NCBI RefSeq assembly: GCF_004340945.1
Contig: NZ_SLYD01000004.1
Location: 62,001-126,000 of the forward strand
Length of the DNA stretch: 64,000 bases
From: Sphingomonas sp. PP-F2F-A104-K0414
GTDB lineage: Bacteria > Pseudomonadota > Alphaproteobacteria > Sphingomonadales > Sphingomonadaceae
Direction: 5' to 3'
Within the stretch, counting starts at the first letter, position 1, and the number at the start of each line of letters is the position of its first letter. The notes beneath the pieces are model-generated. The model saw only the letters and a program-made list of their open reading frames with translations. It was not told the DNA's origin and searched no databases. Shown here in pieces: positions 49,344 through 57,193 of the stretch. A program made the translations under genes and the position numbers.

Positions 49344-51011
49344 ATGACTCGATCCATACCGCGCCTCGTGACGACGCTATCCGCACTGGTTGTGGCCCAG
49401 GCGGCAGCCGGGCAAACTGCGCGCTTCGACCGGTTCAGCTATGACGGCCGGTCGCAGGAGCGCGTCGTGGTGGCCCCGAACGCGTACCGCAATCCTATCC
49501 TGTCGGGCTATTACCCCGACCCTTCCGTGACGCGCGTCGGCGACGACTATTACCTCGTCAATTCGAGCTTCGCACATTTTCCGGGCCTGCCGATCTTTCA
49601 CTCGAAGGATCTGGTCAGCTGGGTCCAGATCGGCAACGCGATCTCCCGCCCGAGCCAGCTCGATTTCACCGGGCGCGCCGTGTCGCAAGGCGTCTTCGCG
49701 CCCGACATCTCCTGGCACGCGGGCGTCTTCTACATCGTCAACACCTGCGTAGAATGTAAAGGCAATTTCGTGATTACCGCGAAGGACCCGGCGGGGCCGT
49801 GGTCCGATCCGATCTGGCTGCCGTTCGAGGGGATCGACCCGTCGCTCTACTGGGAAGGCGACAAGGCCTATATCGTCAACAATCGCGCGCCGAACGAGCC
49901 GCCGCGCTATGACGGGCACCGCGCGATCTGGGTGCAGGAATATGACTGGCGCGCGGGCAAGATGGTCGGGCCGAGCACGCAGATCGTCAATGGCGGCGTC
50001 GATCTCGCGACCAAGCCGGTCTGGATCGAAGGCCCCCACCTCATCAAGCACGACGGCTTCTACTATCTGATCGCGGCCGAAGGTGGCACCGGCGACAATC
50101 ATTCCGAGGTCGTGTTCCGGTCGAAAAGCCTGACCGGACCGTTCGCCCCCTATGTCGGCAACCCGATCCTGACGCAGCGCGGGCTCGCCGCCGATCGACC
50201 GAACCCGGTGACGTCGGCCGGGCACGCCAAGTTCGTCCAGACGCAGAATGGCGACTGGTGGGCGACGTTCCTCGCGACGCGTCCTTATGCGGCCGAGCGC
50301 TATGCGATCGGGCGCGAGACGTTCCTGTTGCCCGTCACCTGGTCCAATGGCTGGCCGCATATTCTCGCGCCGAAGACCCCGATCCCGTTCGCCGCCGCCA
50401 AGCCGAACCTGCCCGTACAGCCACGACCGACGACGCCCGTCACCGGCGATTTTGGCTATAGCGATATGTTCCGCGGCAAGAGCCTGGCGATGCAATGGAT
50501 CGGCATCCGCACGCCCGCCACGCCATTCTATACGCTTGGTACTGGCGGACTGACGCTGCACTCGCGGGCCGCGCTGGGCGATCGGCAAGGCGTGCCGGCG
50601 TTTCTCGGGCGGCGGCAACAGCATCACGTCGCGACGATCACGACGCGCGTGACGTTCGTGCCGGGGACCGATGGTGCACGCGCCGGGCTTGCCGCGGTGC
50701 AGAACGACGAGTCGTTCCTGTTCTTCGGCCTGACGCGGATTGCCGGCAAACCCGTCGTCGCGCTGTATGCCCGCGACAAAGCACAATCCGATACGCTCGT
50801 CGCCGCTGCACCGGTGGATCTGTCGGGACCGGTCACGTTGACGATCCGTGCCGATGCCGGTGAGATGACGTTCGATTACCAGACCCGGGCTGGTCGCCGC
50901 ACGCTGAAGTCGAAGTTCGATGCGAACCTGCTGACCACCGCGCGCGCGGGTGGGTTCGTCGGAACGATCGTCGGCCCTTATGTCTATGACCCCGCCGCCG
51001 GGACGCGGTGA
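49344..51011 (+). CDS. Secreted GH43 beta-xylosidase/alpha-L-arabinofuranosidase, first copy
   Basis: The 555-residue product has a signal peptide (cleaved near AAAG-QT) and a GH43 five-bladed propeller. Catalytic residues are visible: the general base Asp in SGYYPDPSVTRVGDDYYLVN, the pKa-modulating Asp in EGIDPSLYWEGDKAYIV, and the general acid Glu in WIEGPHLIKHDGFYYLI. A C-terminal beta-sandwich (about residues 370-550), typical of GH43 xylosidases, completes it. It should release xylose or arabinose from hemicellulose oligosaccharides. It lies 42 bases after xylD and overlaps the next GH43 gene by GTGA. Confidence 0.9.
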   Translation: MTRSIPRLVTTLSALVVAQAAAGQTARFDRFSYDGRSQERVVVAPNAYRNPILSGYYPDPSVTRVGDDYYLVNSSFAHFPGLPIFHSKDLVSWVQIGNAISRPSQLDFTGRAVSQGVFAPDISWHAGVFYIVNTCVECKGNFVITAKDPAGPWSDPIWLPFEGIDPSLYWEGDKAYIVNNRAPNEPPRYDGHRAIWVQEYDWRAGKMVGPSTQIVNGGVDLATKPVWIEGPHLIKHDGFYYLIAAEGGTGDNHSEVVFRSKSLTGPFAPYVGNPILTQRGLAADRPNPVTSAGHAKFVQTQNGDWWATFLATRPYAAERYAIGRETFLLPVTWSNGWPHILAPKTPIPFAAAKPNLPVQPRPTTPVTGDFGYSDMFRGKSLAMQWIGIRTPATPFYTLGTGGLTLHSRAALGDRQGVPAFLGRRQQHHVATITTRVTFVPGTDGARAGLAAVQNDESFLFFGLTRIAGKPVVALYARDKAQSDTLVAAAPVDLSGPVTLTIRADAGEMTFDYQTRAGRRTLKSKFDANLLTTARAGGFVGTIVGPYVYDPAAGTR

Positions 51012-52582
51012 AGATGCGCGGCATGGGTATCGGCCTGCTCGCGATCGCGTTGCTCGGATCGGCCTCGGTGGTGGCAGCGCAGGCGTGGCAATCCGACCGC
51101 GGCGACGGCACTTACGCCAACCCGCCGCTGAACGCCGACTATCCCGACCCTGACATTATCCGCGTCGGCGGCGATTTCTATTTCATCACCAGCACCTTCG
51201 CCGATGTGCCGGGGCTGACGATCCTGACGTCGAAGGATCTCGTCAATTGGCGGTTCGCGTCGCACGTCGTCGCAACGCTGACCGGGCGCCCGGAATATGA
51301 TCTGAAGACTGGTGGCGCCTATCGCCACGGCATCTTCGCGCCGAGCCTGCGCCACCACGATGGTGTGTTCTACGTTGCGGTAACGCCGGTCGGCGAGCCG
51401 ACGCGGATCTACCGCGCTAAAGACGTCGCTGGTCCATGGACGATGAACCGGCTGAGCGAGTCCGCCTTCGATCCGGGGTTGTTCTTCGATGCTGACGGGA
51501 CGGCCTATATCGCGACCGCAAGCAGTGCCGACGGGACCGAGACGCTCCTGAGCCTCGACCCGACGCTGCGAAGGATCACCGCCCGACGCGTGATCCACTA
51601 CATCAAGGGCGCCGAGGGATCGAAGCTCGTCCGACGCGGCAATCATTACTACCTGTTCAATGCGATACCGCACCGGCTCGGGTTGACGGTTTCGCGCGCC
51701 ACGGCGCTGGCGGGACCATGGGAGACACGCAACCAGATCGACGACACGACCGGCGGGCATCAGGGCGCGATCGTCGATTTGCCCGACGGCAGCGACTATG
51801 GCTTCGTCATGATCGACGCGGGCGCGGTCGGACGCACCACCAGCATCAGCCCGATCCACTGGCGCGATGGCTGGCCGATCTGGGGAACCCCCGCGGCGCC
51901 GAACCGCGTGCCCGCGATCGCCCGCAAGCCGATCCAGGGCATGCCCGTCGAAACCCCCGCCGCCTCCGACGATTTCGCGCAGCCGACGCTCGGCCTGCAA
52001 TGGCAATGGAACCACAACCCGCTCCCCGATCGATGGTCGCTGACCGATCGCCCCGGCTTCCTGCGCTTGCACGCCGCCCCCGGCAGTTCGATCTGGACAG
52101 CACGCAACACGCTTCTTCAGAAGGGACAGGCGCCGTCGAGCCGGGCGACGATCACGATCGACGCTACGCACATCGCGCGCGGCGATCGATGCGGAGCGGG
52201 TGTCTTCGGCAAATATAGCGGCGGCATCGCCCTGGGCCGCGATGCGAATGATCGCCTGACGCTGTCGATGCAGATCATCGAGGATCGGGCCGGCCCGGCG
52301 AAGACGACGATCCAGCACGCCATTCGCGAGAGCCCGGCCATCACGATCGACACGACGCATCTGACGCTACGAACCGAGATGGATCTCGTCCGCAACACCG
52401 GCATGGTGGCGTACAGCATCGATGGCACGACCTTCACGCCGCTCGGCACGCCCTTCCCGCTTGCGTTCGACTGGCGCACGGGCACGTTCCAGGGCCAGCA
52501 ATTCAGCCTGTTCTGCTACAATCTTGCCGGCCGTGGCGGCTATCTCGACATCGACGCTTTCGCGCTCGATGGCCGTCGATGA
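51008..52582 (+). CDS. Secreted GH43 glycosidase, second copy
   Basis: The 524-residue product starts at a GTG that overlaps the previous stop (GTGA); an ATG at 51014 is the alternative. A signal peptide (RGMGIGLLAIALLGSASVVA) is followed by a GH43 propeller with ADYPDPDIIRVGGDFYFITS (base), SAFDPGLFFDADGTAYIAT (modulator) and GAEGSKLVRRGNHYYLF (acid). The C-terminal domain (about 330-520) is a beta-sandwich ending DIDAFALDGRR. It is clearly different from the first copy and probably cuts a different linkage of the same polymer. Confidence 0.9.
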   Translation: MKMRGMGIGLLAIALLGSASVVAAQAWQSDRGDGTYANPPLNADYPDPDIIRVGGDFYFITSTFADVPGLTILTSKDLVNWRFASHVVATLTGRPEYDLKTGGAYRHGIFAPSLRHHDGVFYVAVTPVGEPTRIYRAKDVAGPWTMNRLSESAFDPGLFFDADGTAYIATASSADGTETLLSLDPTLRRITARRVIHYIKGAEGSKLVRRGNHYYLFNAIPHRLGLTVSRATALAGPWETRNQIDDTTGGHQGAIVDLPDGSDYGFVMIDAGAVGRTTSISPIHWRDGWPIWGTPAAPNRVPAIARKPIQGMPVETPAASDDFAQPTLGLQWQWNHNPLPDRWSLTDRPGFLRLHAAPGSSIWTARNTLLQKGQAPSSRATITIDATHIARGDRCGAGVFGKYSGGIALGRDANDRLTLSMQIIEDRAGPAKTTIQHAIRESPAITIDTTHLTLRTEMDLVRNTGMVAYSIDGTTFTPLGTPFPLAFDWRTGTFQGQQFSLFCYNLAGRGGYLDIDAFALDGRR

Positions 52583-53030
52583 CGGGCCGGCGCCGAGCGC
52601 TCGTCTAGCACCCCATCTTGCGGGCGGCGTGGAAACAGTCCCACCGCCCGGTAACGCTGCCTATTCGCCGGGGCGCATGCAGCAATGCTGCGATCGACAG
52701 CGTGAACAGGTTTCCGGAGAACCGGATTGCAGCGTCATGCAAGCGCGCTCCATGAAGCATCCGCGCTGAACATTGCAGCATGCCGCATCGCACAGTCGTC
52801 CAGTGATACCACCGACAAAGCACAAACCGGCGCACAGGGCTATCATAACCCCGAACTAGTACAGTCCACTCCTATCATGGCGAAAACGAATACAACAGTC
52901 ATAAAAATGGTACATTACATTCACTATGAATATACGTTAGCAATCTCGTCGAAACTAATCCCGAATCATCATATCTTCATTTCAAAAGGAATGATTTTAT
53001 CCGATTCGTCACAATATTAAGGACGACTTG
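52583..53030. other. 448-base gap, AT-rich in its second half
   Basis: The first 200 bases are of normal composition and contain an imperfect GGGCGG/CCGCCC hairpin near 52622-52651 that may end the GH43 operon. From about 52850 to 53030 the sequence is strikingly AT-rich (for example CAATATTAAGGACGAC and TCAAAAGGAATGATTTTATC). It probably holds the promoter and leader of the next gene. A 97-codon plus-strand frame through it lacks any family feature. Confidence 0.55.
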
Positions 53031-53609
53031 ATGCGCAAATACACAGTATATTTAGGTGCTATCGCACTGATTATGTGCGGGTCTTCGGCCTATGCTCAGT
53101 CCACGACGTTTCGCGGCTTTCGCATTGAAGCGAAAGCTGGGGTCGATCGACTTCAAGCTCATGGCAATCACGACGACCGCTTCGTCTACGGCGGCGCTGC
53201 TGGCTGGGATGGGATCATCGGCGACAAGATCGTCATCGGGCCCGAGGCCAGCTATCTGGATACGCAGGGTAAAAGCTGCGCGGCCGGCGTCCTGGGAGGG
53301 GAAGTCTGCACACGTTCGCGACGCGAAGTCGGCGCAGCGGTCCGGGCGGGGTATCTGGCAACGCCGGCTTTGCTGATCTTCGGCAAGGCCGGGTACGTCA
53401 GCGACAGCCAGCGCAAGACGTTCACCGGGGATCCGGCTGGCGGGACGGCCTTCAAAACTCGCCACGGCACGGACGGGTATCAGGTTGGCGGCGGTATCGA
53501 ATATTCACTGGTCCGCAATTTCTACGTTAGCGCAGAGTATAAATACGCAAACTTCCATAATCATACCTCGCGTCAGAATGTTCTGGGCGGTGTAGGCGTT
53601 CGCTTCTAG
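53031..53609 (+). CDS. Small outer-membrane beta-barrel protein
   Basis: The 192-residue product begins MRKYTVYLGAIALIMCGSSA, a signal peptide cleaved after AYA. The mature part shows alternating beta-strand patterns typical of an eight-stranded porin-like barrel: FRIEAKAGVDRLQ, KIVIGPEASYLD, GAAVRAGYLATPALLIFGKAGY, and YQVGGGIEYSLVRNFYVSAEYKY. It ends in phenylalanine (GGVGVRF), the outer-membrane insertion signal. Two cysteines (KSCAAGVLGGEVC) could close a loop. The ATG at 53031 has an AAGGAC site. Its upstream leader is AT-rich. It is not a TonB-dependent receptor. Confidence 0.78.
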   Translation: MRKYTVYLGAIALIMCGSSAYAQSTTFRGFRIEAKAGVDRLQAHGNHDDRFVYGGAAGWDGIIGDKIVIGPEASYLDTQGKSCAAGVLGGEVCTRSRREVGAAVRAGYLATPALLIFGKAGYVSDSQRKTFTGDPAGGTAFKTRHGTDGYQVGGGIEYSLVRNFYVSAEYKYANFHNHTSRQNVLGGVGVRF

Positions 53610-53616
53610 CCAAACC

Positions 53617-53640
53617 GGCGCGTACCCCGCGGTGCGCGCC
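53617..53640 (+). terminator. Hairpin after the beta-barrel gene
   Basis: GGCGCGTACC pairs with GGTGCGCGCC (one mismatch) around CCGC, eight bases after the stop. No T-run follows, so the assignment as terminator is tentative. Confidence 0.5.
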
Positions 53641-53777
53641 CGCCTTCCCCGACGATTTGACCATCGGCAGCCCCTGCCGTTCCCGTCATAATCACAGCGG
53701 GATGATTACGCCTGCCGAGCAACCAAGCCTTTACCGCTCACGCGTTATCCCGCGGCGTCGATCGATCGGGCGCAGCT

Positions 53778-54149
53778 ATGAACAAGGCGTATGTAGGAGC
53801 AACGCTGCTCGGCTTGGCGGGCTGTACGGCTGCTGGGGCTTCGGCGATCAATCCATCCGATGATCTACACTGCGCCATCATGATCCGGACTTTGGAGCAA
53901 AATGCCGACGATCTTGGCGCCACCCCTGTCGCCAAAAAAGGGCTTTACGTGCTTCAGACGTGGTATTTTTCGAAGATAAAACGGGAGCGTCTCGCTCAGG
54001 CTCAAGATGTCGTCGAAGCGATGAAAGAGAATCCCGGACAAATATCGTCTGCGAGTCAGAATTGCTCGAACCGAGCGTTCGGCGATCCCGGTTTTGCCCG
54101 CTGGAAGTCGATCGCTTCCGACGAATACGACCAAAAGGCTATGCGCTAG
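53778..54149 (+). CDS. Small putative lipoprotein
   Basis: The 123-residue product starts MNKAYVGATLLGLAGC, with a lipobox LAGC (Cys16). The mature part has two more cysteines (LHCAIMIRTLEQNADD and QNCSNRAFGD) and helical character. No known family was recognised. The gene lies between the beta-barrel gene and the convergent GH27 gene, without clear operon links. The frame is supported by the signal sequence more than by codon use. Confidence 0.55.
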   Translation: MNKAYVGATLLGLAGCTAAGASAINPSDDLHCAIMIRTLEQNADDLGATPVAKKGLYVLQTWYFSKIKRERLAQAQDVVEAMKENPGQISSASQNCSNRAFGDPGFARWKSIASDEYDQKAMR

Positions 54150-54309
54150 ATCGCTGCCGCTCGAACCAGCACTCCCGGAACAGCTTGATTGGCACGACCG
54201 CGGTTATCCAAGCCGGCGGTTGCAGAGCGACCGCACCGCCTCCTCCCGCTACCGAAATCCGTCGCGTCCCCCGCTGGGAAGGCGACGATCGGCGACAATC
54301 ATCATCCGG

Positions 54310-56259
54310 TCATCGTAGCAGCCTTGCATTCGCCCAGACCGCCGGACGCGGTGGCAGGGCGTCGCCCGGCCCGCTCGATCGCGTGACGAGTTCGACGATC
54401 TTCACGCCGGAAACGTCGGCCTCCAGCACGGTTGCCGGATCGCCAAAGTCGATCGGCGGCGAGGTCGCGAGCAGCTTGCCGTCACCATAGACCGCGAAGC
54501 GCATCGGCCCGCCTGCCGCCAGCCCGGCATCGTCGATACCGACCTCGGCGGCAAACCGGCGGAACCCGGCGTTGCGCACCTCCAACCGTGACCCCGCGAG
54601 CACCCCCAACCCCGTGTCATAGTCCTTCCCGGCGACACGCAACACTTGGCCGTATACCGCCCGGTCCGCCCGCGAGCCGCCCCAACCGCCATATTGGACA
54701 TGCTCGCCCGGCCCCTTCGTGCCCGACCATACGGTGACCGAATGATGGATCGTCGGGTCCGCTCGCGGCGTATCGACGCCGTCGACCGCAGGATTCACGC
54801 GACCGGGCTGCTCGGACACATACATCCCCCCACCAAGCCGCCGCGCACCCTGCGCGCGAAACACCAGCGTCTGGTGCGGCGCCAGCGTGAAGCGCTGCTC
54901 GCCGGTGAACCTTGTGGTCGTCTTGCTCCACAGGTCGACCAGCGTCACCGGCACGTCGTCGCGAAACTTCAGCTGCCCGGCATGCAGGACGACGTCGACC
55001 GGGGCTGCGTCGCGGTTGAACAGCGCGACGCCCTTGCTGCCGTCGGCGAGCGTCTTCACGAGAAACGGCACGTCGTCGCTGTCATAGGCGATCACCGCCT
55101 GGTTGCCCGCCGGATCCTGGTTCAGCGCGATGATGTCGCGGTTTCCGAATATCGCGAGCAGGGACGGCGTGAGCCTACGCAGGTCGTAGCCGATCACGAG
55201 CGGCGAATTGATCATCGCCCACAGCGCAAAATGCGATGTCGCTTCGGTCATGTGCTGCGCATCGAACTCGCCGGTGCCCACGAACAGCATATCGGCATCG
55301 TTCCACGATCCCGGATGTGCATAGAGTTCGCGCTTGGCCGCGGTATCGAAGTTGGTCAGCATCCGCGTCCAGTGCGGCGTGATGTCGTCGCTGGTTCGCG
55401 AGATATTGCCGAGATCCTTGCCCCATGCGCGAACATCGGCAGATCCCCAGAGACACAGCGAGAGCAAATAGTCGCCCCGCGGACGTTCGCGGTGGAGCGC
55501 CGCGCCAACCGATGTGTAGAGCGCGCGGACTGCGACGACGTTGGTCCGGCCGAGCGATTGCATGTCGATGATCGGTGGAAACGCGCGGTACAGTCCCGAC
55601 CGGACGCGCGGGTGATCCGCGGGCAACCCGCGTACGCCGCAGCCATCGACCTTGATCAGATCGAACCCCCAGTCGGTGAAGAAGAGGCGGATGTCCTGGT
55701 CGACGTGGCCGTAAAGCCCGACCTCCCGTTCGGCGACGGTTCCAACCGGCTGGTTGTCGAACTGCGCGGTGTAGATCTGACCGCAACTGTTGCGCCCGAT
55801 GTCCGAATAGATCCCGGCTTTCAGACCCAGGGCATGGAGCCGGTCGGTCAGCGGGCGAAAACTGGTAGTGTCCGCGCCCTGTCCCGATGTGGCCGACGCG
55901 CGTGCCGACGGGAATTGCGCAGTCCGGATGACCATGCGTCCGTCCGAGGCGCGCCGCTTGAGCCACCAGCCATCATCGATATTGACGTAGCGATACCCCA
56001 TCGCCGACAGCCCGGTATCGACCAGCGCCTGTGCGGACGCCAGGATCTTCTCCTCGTCGATCCCGCTGTTGAACGCGTTCCAGCTGTTCCAGCCCATCGG
56101 CGGCACCGCGGCCTGCCCCTGTTCATTCGCGCTCCAGCGACCGGTCGGGGCGAGCGGGTCGGCCGTTGCAGAACCTGCTACCAGCGTCGATGCCAACAGC
56201 ATGCCGAGCGCAGATGTCCAGCGGCGGGGCGACGTGTCGGACTTGGCACAGTTCGGCAT
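54310..56259 (-). CDS. Secreted GH27 alpha-galactosidase (or beta-L-arabinopyranosidase) with NPCBM domain
   Basis: The 649-residue product has an N-terminal signal (TSALGMLLASTLVAGSATA). The GH27 barrel starts PPMGWNSWNAFNSGIDEEKI. The nucleophile aspartate lies in GFDLIKVDGCGVRG, and the acid/base aspartate in PGSWNDADMLFVG. A beta-domain follows (about 400-490), and a C-terminal NPCBM carbohydrate-binding domain (about 500-649: VQYGGWGGSRADRAVYGQVL, DTGLGVLAGSRLEV, FAVYGDGKLL). It removes alpha-galactosyl or related pentopyranosyl side groups. The ATG at 56259 is preferred over a longer start inside the promoter region. A LacI-type operator candidate lies 160 bases upstream. Confidence 0.9.
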   Translation of the reverse strand: MPNCAKSDTSPRRWTSALGMLLASTLVAGSATADPLAPTGRWSANEQGQAAVPPMGWNSWNAFNSGIDEEKILASAQALVDTGLSAMGYRYVNIDDGWWLKRRASDGRMVIRTAQFPSARASATSGQGADTTSFRPLTDRLHALGLKAGIYSDIGRNSCGQIYTAQFDNQPVGTVAEREVGLYGHVDQDIRLFFTDWGFDLIKVDGCGVRGLPADHPRVRSGLYRAFPPIIDMQSLGRTNVVAVRALYTSVGAALHRERPRGDYLLSLCLWGSADVRAWGKDLGNISRTSDDITPHWTRMLTNFDTAAKRELYAHPGSWNDADMLFVGTGEFDAQHMTEATSHFALWAMINSPLVIGYDLRRLTPSLLAIFGNRDIIALNQDPAGNQAVIAYDSDDVPFLVKTLADGSKGVALFNRDAAPVDVVLHAGQLKFRDDVPVTLVDLWSKTTTRFTGEQRFTLAPHQTLVFRAQGARRLGGGMYVSEQPGRVNPAVDGVDTPRADPTIHHSVTVWSGTKGPGEHVQYGGWGGSRADRAVYGQVLRVAGKDYDTGLGVLAGSRLEVRNAGFRRFAAEVGIDDAGLAAGGPMRFAVYGDGKLLATSPPIDFGDPATVLEADVSGVKIVELVTRSSGPGDALPPRPAVWANARLLR

Positions 56260-56419
56260 TACAGGTCTCCCGAAGGAATGATTGCGACGGCGGGGTGGAA
56301 CGCGGTCGTGCGTGCGTTGGTCAATAAGTCCCGCCATAGTGTCGGACGGCAGTTGAAGCCGGGCGCATCGCGGCGCGACGTGATGGCATCAGACCTCTGT
56401 CCCGAGTGGGCCAAGATGC

Positions 56420-56433
56420 TGATACCGCTAACA
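56420..56433. promoter_or_regulatory. Candidate LacI-family operator for the GH27 gene
   Basis: TGATACCGCTAACA fits the LacI-family pattern TGNNANCGNTNNCA in full and differs at only two positions from the xyl-box TGGTAGCGCTAACA described in xylan-utilising xanthomonads. It lies 160 bases upstream of the GH27 start. Confidence 0.45.
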
Positions 56434-56908
56434 GACGCGAAGCCTTCGCGGACTGGCTTCGCTGCTCCTCGCAAAGGCACCTGCCACCCGAAATCGGCGG
56501 GCAATATCCCGCCACTGATCTCACACGCTCGATATGCAACGAAGCCGCCCGATCGGGTCAGCCGCAGGTTGGCTTGCATGGCTGCAGTCAATCATTCCCA
56601 TGCTTCACGCCCCCTCTCCCGACACCCGCATTCGCAGCATTATCTGCCGTCGTTCGCAGCACTTGGCACCGATCCCCGGCAGTCGCGCTGACCGCTCGTA
56701 TGGGATCTGGACGGTGCACAGGATGGCAGGTTCGCGGATACAAGAAAAGAGTTGCTGCCGATCTTTGTCCGCGTGTAAATCGACGTGTGAGCGATACCAT
56801 ACGGTGATGTCGGGCGATGCCCGATGTGACGTAAAAAAAATGGACCGCTTCACGCTCTCTGCCTGATCGACAGTCGCAGCGGAGAGGCGTCACGAACGCA
56901 GGGAGAGG

Positions 56909-57193
56909 GTGAAGACAGTGGCTTACCGATTAGCAATCACAGCTGCGTCGGCTAACGATATCGATAGCGTGGTCGATGCCGCCGAGATCGCGAACACACC
57001 GTTCGTCGATTGCACCGGCATGGCGACCCGTCCGATCGGGATGGCTCTCGGTGTGCCGTTCAAAAACTCCGCAAAAATATACGGTCCGAGTGCGATCTCC
57101 GGCCGGCTGCGCGGGCTCGTGGCGCTAAGCCAGCAGCCTGCGCCGTGCAGCATGCCCGATCCCGTTCCTCGCAGCGAAGTAGCACACGTATGA
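56909..57193 (+). CDS. Doubtful 94-codon frame overlapping the esterase start
   Basis: The frame starts at GTG 56909 after an AGGGAGAGG ribosome-binding-like sequence. It ends in a TGA that overlaps the ATG of the esterase (ATGA), the arrangement of coupled genes in this window. The protein (AYRLAITAASANDIDSVVDA, then TGMATRPIGMALGVPF) resembles nothing I recognise and has no signal peptide. It may be a real small protein, a leader for translational coupling, or chance. Confidence 0.3.
   Translation: MKTVAYRLAITAASANDIDSVVDAAEIANTPFVDCTGMATRPIGMALGVPFKNSAKIYGPSAISGRLRGLVALSQQPAPCSMPDPVPRSEVAHV
56951..56968. promoter_or_regulatory. 18-base palindrome upstream of the esterase-GH3 genes
   Basis: GCTAACGATATCGATAGC is self-complementary except for one internal A/A pair. 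It lies about 222 bases before the esterase start. It may bind a dimeric regulator but matches no named box, and it also falls inside the doubtful frame at 56909-57193. Confidence 0.3.

Larger units (their letters stand above)
56260..57189. other. 930-base divergent intergenic region between GH27 and the esterase
   Basis: No confident gene is present. The region contains a LacI-type site at 56420-56433, an 18-base palindrome at 56951-56968, and a 94-codon frame at 56909-57193 that touches the esterase start. Minus-strand frames of 80-110 codons here lack family features. The length suggests a complex regulatory region or the remains of a lost gene. Confidence 0.5.
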
